From an uncultured Fretibacterium sp. (GTDB lineage Bacteria > Synergistota > Synergistia > Synergistales > Aminobacteriaceae), in the NCBI GenBank assembly GCA_937915755.1, contig CALGGR010000113.1, positions 1-8,804 of the forward strand: a stretch of 8,804 nt of DNA, in the 5' to 3' direction. The notes under the pieces are model-generated. The model had not been told where the DNA came from. It saw nothing but the letters and a program-made list of their open reading frames with translations, and did not search any database. Shown piece by piece: positions 1-5,158 of the stretch (position 1 is the stretch's first letter; each line of letters opens with the position of its first letter). Made by a program: the position numbers and the translations under genes.

Positions 1-183
1 GACAGCATTCCTCAGGGCAATAGGGCCTCCGGGAGCAAAATGAAAAAGGCTTCAGCCGAAAAGTTATTCGCAACCCTTAGCGCAGTCGACAAAAAGCGGA
101 CGTCCATCCAAAACATCATGGACACTGTTAATTCAGTTACCGCAATCATCGACCAGCACCAAAGAGACTACGAAAACCTCTAA
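1..183 (+). CDS. C-terminal fragment of unknown small protein (5' end outside window)
   Basis: The frame is open from the first base and ends at TAA 181-183, leaving 60 residues. An internal ATG lies at 40, but no good ribosome binding site precedes it (only GGGAG, about 4 nt away), and the frame runs on upstream. I therefore treat it as the 3' end of a longer gene, although a 47-residue protein from ATG 40 is possible. The visible part is hydrophilic and helix-prone, ending in DYENL, and I do not recognise a family. Codons favour C-ending forms (GAC, AAC, ATC) more than the genes that follow. A terminator-like hairpin follows directly, as it does for the next three plus-strand genes. Confidence 0.5.
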   Translation, partial: DSIPQGNRASGSKMKKASAEKLFATLSAVDKKRTSIQNIMDTVNSVTAIIDQHQRDYENL

Positions 184-184
184 G

Positions 185-209
185 CGGGAGCCTAAAAACT
201 CCCCTTTTT
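185..209 (+). terminator. Intrinsic terminator 1, after the truncated gene
   Basis: GGGAG (186-190) pairs with CTCCC (199-203) across an 8-nt A-rich loop, followed by TTTTT (205-209). The stem is short (5 bp) but GC-rich. It lies between two same-strand genes with no obvious promoter after it. Confidence 0.6.
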
Positions 210-234
210 AACCAAATTAGGAGGTAATTATAAC

Positions 235-450
235 ATGAAAAAATTAAGTGAACAATCACGCGCAAAGAATTTAGGAAATGAACAAAGAACTTTGCAGGCT
301 CAAGATTTATCTAAAAAAATTTTCGCTCTTTGGAAAGAATGCTTCTTAAATAATGATTGGAAAACTGCAAACTTGTTAAGTCAAGAAATGCGCAATTTGG
401 TTTCGGGGATTGAATGGGGACTCAAATGTAAATCTTTTGGGCCTATGTAA
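235..450 (+). CDS. Small unknown protein, 71 aa
   Basis: The ATG start at 235 has a near-perfect ribosome binding site, AGGAGG at 219-224, with 10 nt spacing. The product is basic at its N-terminus (MKKLSEQSRAKN) and helix-rich, with no signal peptide, membrane segment or metal-binding cysteine pattern (a single Cys at KECF and one at LKCK). I do not recognise a family. It is the second member of a row of small plus-strand genes, each separated by a terminator hairpin. Small helical proteins of this type are common as early accessory genes of phages, but its role cannot be read from sequence. Confidence 0.75.
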   Translation: MKKLSEQSRAKNLGNEQRTLQAQDLSKKIFALWKECFLNNDWKTANLLSQEMRNLVSGIEWGLKCKSFGPM

Positions 451-462
451 AAAATCCATTTT

Positions 463-492
463 GCAGGGGATGTCAAAATCCCCTAGCTTTTT
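463..492 (+). terminator. Intrinsic terminator 2
   Basis: AGGGGAT (465-471) pairs perfectly with ATCCCCT (478-484) across the 6-nt loop GTCAAA. The flanking GC/GC can extend the stem past one bulged A. TTTTT follows at 488-492. It begins 12 nt after the stop codon of the 71-aa gene, and the next gene's ribosome binding site follows within 12 nt. Confidence 0.75.
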
Positions 493-515
493 AAAAATAA
501 AAAGGAGATATTACT

Positions 516-788
516 ATGATAGAAAATTTTAGCAACAGTTTAGCTAGGACAAAAAGCGTTTTCGACAATTGGACTTTCGCCTCTCAGTTCGGCACCGAAG
601 AAATGAGAATTGAAGCTCGTAATGATATGAGCCAAAGAGCTACTGAACTTGAAGCTGATTTCGTCGTTCTCATGAATTTTCTCGAAGCAAATAATCAGTA
701 CTCTAAACTCTGCGAAACTAGAGAGAAGCTCAAGGAATTAATCAATTTCTATTCTCACGCAATTAAAAAAATCGAAAAGCGCATGTAA
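516..788 (+). CDS. Small unknown helical protein, 90 aa
   Basis: The ATG at 516 follows AAGGAG (502-507) with 8 nt spacing. The product is predicted to be almost entirely alpha-helical, with long runs rich in E, R, K, L and A. Residues about 30-85 (EARNDMSQRATELEADFVVL... and ...CETREKLKELINFYSHAIKK) look like a two-helix hairpin or coiled coil. There is no transmembrane segment and no recognisable enzyme motif. Codon use mixes A/T-ending and C-ending codons. It sits in a terminator-separated row of small genes. The function is unknown; a structural or protein-binding role is only a guess from the helical character. Confidence 0.75.
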   Translation: MIENFSNSLARTKSVFDNWTFASQFGTEEMRIEARNDMSQRATELEADFVVLMNFLEANNQYSKLCETREKLKELINFYSHAIKKIEKRM

Positions 789-797
789 CTTTCAAAC

Positions 798-837
798 GCA
801 GGGGATTTTTTCTCGCGCTCCCCTGCTTTATTTTTTT
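798..837 (+). terminator. Intrinsic terminator 3
   Basis: GCAGGGG (798-804) pairs perfectly over 7 bp with CCCCTGC (820-826), with a 15-nt loop, followed by TTTATTTTTTT (827-837). This is one of the strongest terminators in the window and begins 9 nt after the preceding stop codon. Confidence 0.8.
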
Positions 838-860
838 ATTCTTAATCCGGAGGTTACTTT

Positions 861-1034
861 ATGAAACATGATGTTCTTCTTCAGCGTTCAAATTCTTTAG
901 TTCAGCAGGCTTGGCAACTCAATGATGATTGTATCAGCTGTTTTGATTTAATCGCTCTCAAATCTTTTTATAAAGAAATGCACTGCGTTATTAAACATAT
1001 CAATCAATCTCTCACTAATGCCTTAATGAAATAA
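861..1034 (+). CDS. Small unknown protein, 57 aa
   Basis: ATG 861 is preceded by GGAGG (849-853) with 7 nt spacing, and the frame ends at TAA 1032-1034, giving 57 residues beginning MKHDVLLQRSNSLVQQAW and ending NALMK. It contains three cysteines (positions 24, 27 and 42; C24-x2-C27 might be a partial metal site, but no second pair exists) and several histidines. There is no membrane segment. I do not recognise a family. The strong ribosome binding site, the position between two terminators and the match with the pattern of neighbouring small genes are the reasons to call it real. It is the last plus-strand gene before the convergent minus-strand operon. Confidence 0.65.
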   Translation: MKHDVLLQRSNSLVQQAWQLNDDCISCFDLIALKSFYKEMHCVIKHINQSLTNALMK

Positions 1035-1045
1035 ATAATTTTTTT

Positions 1046-1074
1046 CTGGAGCTGTAAAAGGCTCCTTTTTTTTT
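1046..1074 (+). terminator. Intrinsic terminator 4, at the convergent boundary
   Basis: GGAGC (1048-1052) pairs with GCTCC (1061-1065) over an 8-nt loop, followed by nine T (1066-1074). It ends 3 nt short of the stop codon of the convergent minus-strand gene. On the minus strand the same hairpin is followed by A-rich sequence, so it should terminate plus-strand transcripts only. Confidence 0.8.
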
Positions 1075-1077
1075 GGC

Positions 1078-1491
1078 TCAATACTCCGGATAAAAATATT
1101 TTTTCGCCCTCGATAATAATTGATGACAACGCCTCCAGAATGTCGCTCTTGATATTGCCATCTCTCTAATTACCCGCTCGGCTTTTTTCTTTTCAAAATA
1201 TCTCAACTTCAAAATTTCCTTCATTTGAAATATATGAAGTTCACTGCTCCACAAAAGAGATTTATATAACTCTGTTACGGGAGTTATTTTTTTCTCGGTC
1301 TTTAATATTTTTTTTTCCAATGAGAAAAATCTAAAAGCTACTTCCGAGACCGGATCAGATATTCCATTCGCTGAATGTTTCTCGTAGCTTTGACCGTGAA
1401 CTGACATTAATTTTTTTTGTTCCAAATGAAAATTCGACAGCTTCTCTAAATTCTCTAAATACTCATAAAGACATTTCTCTATATATGTCAT
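1078..1491 (-). CDS. ArpU/RinA-like phage late transcription regulator, 137 aa
   Basis: The C-terminal third (LRYFEKKKAERVIREMAISRATFWRRCHQLLSRAKKYF) has the layout of a sigma-70 region-4-like helix-turn-helix, as in the phage ArpU/RinA/DUF1492 late regulators. These usually sit at the end of the early operon, often just after rusA, as here. The N-terminal two thirds are helical. In that family the protein activates late genes such as packaging and structure; that role is inferred here. The frame can be extended to a TTG at 1506 (142 aa). I prefer ATG 1491 because GAGG lies 9 nt before it, while the TTG has no ribosome binding site. It overlaps the rusA end by 29 nt. No T-rich terminator follows on this strand. 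Confidence 0.7.
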   Translation of the reverse strand: MTYIEKCLYEYLENLEKLSNFHLEQKKLMSVHGQSYEKHSANGISDPVSEVAFRFFSLEKKILKTEKKITPVTELYKSLLWSSELHIFQMKEILKLRYFEKKKAERVIREMAISRATFWRRCHQLLSRAKKYFYPEY

Positions 1492-1870
1492 CTTCTGCTT
1501 CCTCAAATGTCTCTAATTTTATTAGGGTTCTCGTTATTCTCCTGTTGTGCCTTTCTACGTGTAATCTATTTATCTGCATGTCATCTTTGATTATTCCAGC
1601 CATGCTCAAACAATCCTGAAGTGCTTTCACTCGGTTATCTATGTCCCAGCGACGGCTTCCTGAAGTCTCAAATATTATTTCTAAGCTCACAGGCTGGTTA
1701 TAGGTCTCAGATTTTCCCCAGAGAGAATTCATTTGCTCACTGATTTTATTTTGATATTCACGCGCCTCGGCTGTCTTGTAACGATAACGTCCGGAAGTTC
1801 TGTACATATGATTTACTGTCGGTGGAAGTCCCTCAAGTTCCAAATGAATAAGTGTGCTAATTTTAATCAT
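1463..1870 (-). CDS. rusA: RusA-family Holliday junction resolvase
   Basis: RusA is a homodimeric endonuclease that cuts four-way DNA junctions, resolving phage recombination and replication intermediates. The 135-aa length matches the family (about 120-140). The N-terminal GLPPTVNHMY motif is typical. The catalytic block WDIDNRVKALQDCL...AGIIKDDMQI gives acidic residues D76, D78 and D97 and lysine K82, corresponding in spacing to E. coli D70, D72, D91 and K76. The start is unusual: the only good ribosome binding sequence (AAGGGAG) abuts ATG 1870 with no spacer, so initiation may be weak or use another codon such as the ATT at codon 4. It lies downstream of the repeat-rich region and overlaps the following ArpU-like gene. 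Confidence 0.93.
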   Translation of the reverse strand: MIKISTLIHLELEGLPPTVNHMYRTSGRYRYKTAEAREYQNKISEQMNSLWGKSETYNQPVSLEIIFETSGSRRWDIDNRVKALQDCLSMAGIIKDDMQINRLHVERHNRRITRTLIKLETFEEAEDDIYREMSL

Positions 1871-1932
1871 CTCCCTTCGGTCATTCTATCAGCATTCATT
1901 CACAAAGGCTAGCAAACCTTTTGACACAATTT

Positions 1933-1948
1933 TTCGGACATTCGGACA
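1933..1948. repeat. Tandem TTCGGACA pair upstream of rusA
   Basis: Two contiguous copies of TTCGGACA (1933-1940, 1941-1948) are followed by a partial TTCGGA at 1960-1965. They lie about 65-80 bp upstream of the rusA start and could be a regulator binding site. No clear -10/-35 pair accompanies them on the minus strand. Confidence 0.4.
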
Positions 1949-1978
1949 TTCAAAATGCATTCGGAATATTAAACCGCC

Positions 1979-1997
1979 TTAAAGTTGATTTAAACCA
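1979..1997 (+). repeat. 19-bp direct repeat, copy 1
   Basis: TTAAAGTTGATTTAAACCA occurs here and again, identically and in the same orientation, at 2369-2387. Its 3' part contains the TTTAAACC form of the dispersed motif. Confidence 0.85.
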
Positions 1998-2154
1998 TTT
2001 ATCGCGATGACGGATTAATTAGCGCAAATCTCAAAACAAAATCAAAGGCAAATCAAAAGACAAAAGACAAAAGACTTGAAAAATCCAAAGAGAAAAACTG
2101 AAAGCCGGCGCAAAAACTTTGATGAGAACTCATGAGGCTTGAGGTGCTACAGAG

Positions 2155-2240
2155 ATTTTTTCTTTTGGATTCTCATTCTTTCATTCTCTTTCATATATTC
2201 ATAAATATTCTCTATATAAATATATGTGTCTGCGTTTTTG
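2155..2240. other. Very AT-rich stretch, candidate DNA unwinding element
   Basis: The 60 bases 2161-2220 contain 13 G or C (22%), with pyrimidine-rich runs (TTCTCATTCTTTCATTCTC) and TATATTCATAAATATT-type sequence. The stretch lies between the two copies of the 19-bp repeat and next to the iteron-like motifs, where an origin would melt. Confidence 0.45.
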
Positions 2241-2320
2241 TATTTAATCCGTTTTAATCCCCCGTTGTAGGGGAATTGCGGTTTAATGTTTTATAAATCC
2301 AGTCTGTCACCGCATTTAAT

Positions 2321-2342
2321 TTAATCCACCGGGTGGTTTAAT
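2321..2342. repeat. Inverted pair of the origin motif
   Basis: TTAATCCACC (2321-2330) faces GGTGGTTTAA (2332-2341), a near-perfect dyad centred on CGG. It shows that the TTAATCC and TTAAACC forms are variants of one element (TTAAWCCACC). Confidence 0.7.
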
Positions 2343-2368
2343 ATCCGGTTTAATGTCCCTTAAGTGGA

Positions 2369-2387
2369 TTAAAGTTGATTTAAACCA
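2369..2387 (+). repeat. 19-bp direct repeat, copy 2
   Basis: This is an exact copy of the sequence at 1979-1997. Here it is embedded in further motif copies: GTGGATTAA at 2364-2372 overlaps its start, and TTTAAACCACC closes it. Confidence 0.85.
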
Positions 2388-2452
2388 CCATGTAAAATCA
2401 GTGTTGACAAGGCTTAATCTCACTTTAATCCACATATTAAACCACTAAAATC

Positions 2453-2514
2453 GATTAGGTGGATTAATCTTTTGTAGGTTTCATCGGTGTTTACGACCTA
2501 TTAATCCACTAATC
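2453..2514. repeat. Long imperfect inverted repeat built from the origin motif
   Basis: GATTAGGTGGATTAA (2453-2467) is mirrored by TTAATCCACTAATC (2501-2514), whose reverse complement differs by one missing G. Inside it a second pair, AGGT (2476-2479) and ACCT (2496-2499), extends the symmetry. The centre is about 16 nt. It could form a cruciform or bind a dimeric protein. Confidence 0.65.
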
Positions 2515-2520
2515 CCCTTC

Positions 2521-2581
2521 AGGTGGATTAATCCGGTGGATTAATCCGGTTTAATCTGGTGGATTAAATGGTGGATTAATC
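2521..2581 (+). repeat. Tandem iteron-like array
   Basis: Five contiguous units read in one direction: AGGTGGATTAATCC (2521-2534), GGTGGATTAATCC (2535-2547), GGTTTAATCT (2548-2557), GGTGGATTAAAT (2558-2569) and GGTGGATTAATC (2570-2581). Unit lengths of 10-14 bp place copies near one helical turn apart. The array ends 10 bp from the primase-helicase stop codon, and another copy lies inside that gene at 2709-2718. Confidence 0.85.
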
Positions 2582-2590
2582 TTGCTATTT

Positions 2591-4660
2591 TTAATCAGCT
2601 GAATTACTTATAATCATGTATTCAGTGTTTCGTGTAGAGCCTCTTTTTTCTAGTTTTCCCGCTTGGAGGAATTCAGCGAGAATTCTTTTTATTTGCCGTT
2701 CGCTGACAGGTGGATTAATATCCGAAAGAACAATATGACCTAATGAGAACCATTCGCCGGGCTTAAAGTTTTCGCATAGATAATTCCAAACAGCAATTCT
2801 TGAATTATTAATTTCTTTTGGAGCTAAATCAAAAAGCATTTCAGTTCCGCCGTAGAAGCCTTCCGAGAGTTTGTAAGTAAAAGGCATGAAGGATGCGAAC
2901 CAAGTTTTAAGAGGCCGGACTAATAAAATTTTTTCGCTGTCAGAATCTTCATTATTATTCATGGGTTCAATGCCTATAATGAGAGCGACGAGCCTGTTGA
3001 TAATGCTGGAACCGATAACATCATCTTGGTTGAGTTTTAAAGCTCTTTCCTTAGCAGTTCTTTTTCTGGAGTGGTGAACGAGGACGATAGCGGAATTACA
3101 ATCTCTAGCTAAAGTAGCAAGATTTTTGATAATGGGTTTCATTTCTTTAGCTTTATTTTCATCGCTTTCATGGAAGGACGAAAAAGTGTCGAAGAAGACG
3201 CAATCCGGTTTATGAATGTCGATGAGTTCTTGAACATTATAAAAGCCCTCCTGAGAGTCGAGCATGACATTAATATCTTGTAATTCACAATCATGCTGGT
3301 CAACGACATGAACATTTTCAGGATTAATAAGCCATTTCATAGCAGCTCCGCGTCGCACGAGCATTTCAAAGCCAGCTTCCCCAGCGAAGATGAGAGATTT
3401 TCTAATTGGCTCTTCAGTAGCAAAACCTCCGAGGATATTTCCGCCGATACTGGTATCAGACACGAATTTTTGCATGAAAATAGTTTTGCCAGTTCCAGAA
3501 GGAGCAGCTAAAAGACTAAGGAACTTACGAGGGAAAAGCCCGCCGATAAATTCTTGAGGAGGTAGAGATATCTCTGGATTTAAGCAGACGCTGATATTTT
3601 TTAATTTGGCTCTGTTATTTTCTCTTTCCTGTTCTTCAGGAGTAAGTAAAGCAAATCTAATTTTCTCAAGAAGAATTTTTTTAGTTTTCTCGTAGCCATG
3701 AAGAGAGCAAAAATCATTCCAGTCAGAGCCTTTTTCATTATCCGAGAAATCCGGAGCAATAAAGCCGTTAAGTTTTAATTCCATGACGGCATTTTCAGCG
3801 GCGACTAGACCGGGATTGCCTAAAGAGTTGTGGTCATTGTCAGCCATAATGAGAATTTTATTTTTTGGAAATTTCTTTTTGATAGCTTGAGCCACAGTTC
3901 TAATATTTCCGCAGTCCATAGCAGCGACACAAGCATAATTAGTGATTTCGTAGACAGTGGCCATAGTAGCAAAGCCTTCACCGATAAGGATGGGTTGAAT
4001 TTCTCCGGTTTCTTGTTCGAGATTCTCAAGGTGTACGAGATTAAAGAAAGAAAAGAAAGCGCCTTTTTTAGGGCAGCCTAAAGCATAACGTTTATCGCCG
4101 GCTGGAAAAATCCATTGAATAGACATGAATGATCCGTGAATATCGTGTAAAGGAACAGCGAGGCACTTAGTATCCGGATGAACGCGCAGGCCATGATGAA
4201 GAACTTTTTTTCGTTTCAAATAAGGGTGAATGTCTTGAGCTTCATGCAAATGACCAAAAATATTTTCAGCTATCTGGGAATTTTCGGTAAACATGCTTTC
4301 AATTTGTTTTTTCATTTCCAGTTGGTGTTTCTGAGATTTTTTAATAAGAGCGTCCCATTCCTTGTCAGTGATAGCTTTATTTTGTTCATCGGATAAACCT
4401 TTTCGGTCGAACTTCCAGGAAATAGCACCATCTCCGCTTTTCCAATTCTGAACCCAACCGCAAGGCCAGTAATCAGTCCAGACGCAATAAGCGCCAGCTA
4501 AGTGAGTTTTATTATCATCTTGCAATCTGTATCGATGAATTTGTCCGTCAAGAATAAGTTCAAAGAAATTGAGGTCGTAAGGTTGAGCATTATTGTCAAG
4601 CATGAATTGCAGGAATTGAGCCTTGATCTCTTCAGGAGAGATATAAAAATCGTTATTCAT
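2591..4660 (-). CDS. Phage DNA primase-helicase: TOPRIM primase + RecA-like ATPase + winged helix, 689 aa
   Basis: The protein makes primers and unwinds DNA for phage replication, by family analogy. Counting from ATG 4660, residues about 130-260 resemble the plasmid/phage primase core. The TOPRIM fold follows, with its glutamate in LIGEGFAT (about 228) and acidic pair in MADNDHN (274-276). A RepA/AAA_25-like ATPase has Walker A APSGTGKT (386-393), Walker B CVFFDTFSS (D491) and VHHSRKR (528-534). The last 70 residues (about 620-682) look like a winged helix that may bind DNA. The frame is open to ATG 4744, adding a 28-residue hydrophobic leader encoded by the T-tract of an apparent terminator. 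I prefer ATG 4660, where NNDFYISPEE begins, although its GGAGG (4679-4683) is unusually far away (about 18 nt). Confidence 0.9.
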   Translation of the reverse strand: MNNDFYISPEEIKAQFLQFMLDNNAQPYDLNFFELILDGQIHRYRLQDDNKTHLAGAYCVWTDYWPCGWVQNWKSGDGAISWKFDRKGLSDEQNKAITDKEWDALIKKSQKHQLEMKKQIESMFTENSQIAENIFGHLHEAQDIHPYLKRKKVLHHGLRVHPDTKCLAVPLHDIHGSFMSIQWIFPAGDKRYALGCPKKGAFFSFFNLVHLENLEQETGEIQPILIGEGFATMATVYEITNYACVAAMDCGNIRTVAQAIKKKFPKNKILIMADNDHNSLGNPGLVAAENAVMELKLNGFIAPDFSDNEKGSDWNDFCSLHGYEKTKKILLEKIRFALLTPEEQERENNRAKLKNISVCLNPEISLPPQEFIGGLFPRKFLSLLAAPSGTGKTIFMQKFVSDTSIGGNILGGFATEEPIRKSLIFAGEAGFEMLVRRGAAMKWLINPENVHVVDQHDCELQDINVMLDSQEGFYNVQELIDIHKPDCVFFDTFSSFHESDENKAKEMKPIIKNLATLARDCNSAIVLVHHSRKRTAKERALKLNQDDVIGSSIINRLVALIIGIEPMNNNEDSDSEKILLVRPLKTWFASFMPFTYKLSEGFYGGTEMLFDLAPKEINNSRIAVWNYLCENFKPGEWFSLGHIVLSDINPPVSERQIKRILAEFLQAGKLEKRGSTRNTEYMIISNSAD

Positions 4661-4698
4661 GATAATAAAGAAAAAACACCTCCGTAAAAAAATAATAA

Positions 4699-4755
4699 AA
4701 ATAAAAAGGAGGGCTGATATGTGGTAGAATAAAGCCAAGAACATATCAGTCCCCC
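4699..4755 (-). terminator. Intrinsic terminator / attenuator in the primase leader
   Basis: On the minus strand CTGATATGT (4749-4741) pairs perfectly with ACATATCAG (4722-4714) across an 18-nt loop. Beyond one bulged A, five G (4755-4751) can pair with the CCC.CC of CCCTCC. The run TTTTTATTTTT follows (4707-4697), which is terminator geometry. It stands directly upstream of the primase ribosome binding site, inside the operon. Confidence 0.6.
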
Positions 4756-4808
4756 GCGTATCCCTGAACGGCTAGGATATGCGGGTTCCCAAAGAGAATA
4801 CCCACATA
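4753..4808 (-). promoter_or_regulatory. Possible antiterminator structure upstream of the primase
   Basis: Minus-strand TATGTGG (4808-4802, then GTA) can pair with (TA)CCACATA (4724-4718), which lies in the loop and 3' arm of the terminator hairpin, giving 7 bp plus 2 beyond a bulged G. Between them CCCGC.TATCC (4785-4775) pairs with GGATA.GCGGG (4763-4753) as a separate 10-bp hairpin with one A.C mismatch. The two folds exclude each other, which is the layout of an attenuator or riboswitch-like leader. No known riboswitch class was recognised. Confidence 0.4.
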
Positions 4809-4852
4809 CTAACACAAAAAATAAATTTCAGAGAAAAAAAAATAAAAACAAT

Positions 4853-5158
4853 CTATAAGTTTATTTGACCGTGAATGCGATTTAAGACTTCATTAATACT
4901 GTTTTTAATATCTTGGTCAATATCTATTTCATGACAAATCTCCTGAATATTTTTTATTATCTTGTACATATCCGGAGCAGCAGCAATTAAGCGACCGTTG
5001 GCTTCTCTTTCTTCGACAGGAATTCTGTCATTTCTGTAGCGCCCTGCGATAGTGGCAATTTTAACTGGAACCGTTTCATGACCGACCGCCCAAATATTGT
5101 AAGAGTAGTGGCTGATATCGGTGTCAAATTCCCAAATACCTTTAGAGAAATTAGCCAT
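4853..5158 (-). CDS. Phage hypothetical protein with ANxRLIAAAP motif, 101 aa
   Basis: Residues 52-68 (EANGRLIAAAPDMYKIIK) match a motif, usually written ANARLIAAAPELLEAL, that recurs in many small phage proteins of unknown function found near replication and recombination genes. The N-terminal half (GIWEFDTDISHYSYNIWAVGHETVPVKIATIAG) looks like a small beta-rich domain, and the C-terminal 35 residues are helical. The start ATG 5158 has AGGAGG with 6 nt spacing, embedded in the end of thyX, and the two frames overlap by 8 nt, so translation is coupled. It is followed by the attenuator-like leader of the primase. The role is unknown. Confidence 0.8.
   Translation of the reverse strand: MANFSKGIWEFDTDISHYSYNIWAVGHETVPVKIATIAGRYRNDRIPVEEREANGRLIAAAPDMYKIIKNIQEICHEIDIDQDIKNSINEVLNRIHGQINL

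Larger units (their letters stand above)
1871..2590. other. Repeat-rich non-coding region, candidate phage replication origin
   Basis: This 720-bp gap between the primase-helicase and rusA has no open frame with a ribosome binding site. It contains about nine copies of GTGGATTAA in either orientation, about eight copies of the related GGTTTAAT/ATTAAACC, a tandem block near the primase end, a very AT-rich stretch, a 19-bp exact repeat, three tandem AAAAGAC units (2055-2075) and a 12-bp palindrome ATGAGAACTCAT (2122-2133). Tandem iterons, an AT-rich unwinding-type stretch and the adjacent replication gene are the usual parts of an iteron origin. Origin activity is inferred. A regulatory array controlling rusA and the late regulator is the alternative. 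Confidence 0.6.

Noticed and set aside
2132..2257. Open frame of about 41 residues on the plus strand starting at ATG 2132
   Set aside because: It has no ribosome binding site, its hydrophobic run comes from AT/pyrimidine-rich DNA, and it overlaps the candidate origin.
2404..2431. TTGACA at 2404-2409 as a plus-strand promoter
   Set aside because: The only nearby -10-like sequence (TTTAAT) is at 15 nt and is part of a motif copy. Transcription from it would run antisense into the primase gene.
2353..2448. Open frame of about 31 residues on the plus strand from ATG 2353
   Set aside because: It has no ribosome binding site and is built from the repeated motif, so its residues reflect repeats and not coding selection.
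2321..2581. Regular repeats that could suggest a CRISPR array
   Set aside because: Units are 10-14 bp, contiguous or irregularly spaced, in both orientations, with no uniform spacers and no cas genes. The Cas4-like nuclease belongs with Bet.
3820..4081. Overlapping frames on both strands inside the primase gene
   Set aside because: They are shadows of the TOPRIM-coding frame, whose motifs are intact and continuous. No ribosome binding sites support the others.
4709..4730. Plus-strand GGAGG followed by ATG-TGG-TAG
   Set aside because: It is the mirror image of minus-strand hairpin arms. There is no plus-strand gene or promoter around it, so it is probably coincidental.
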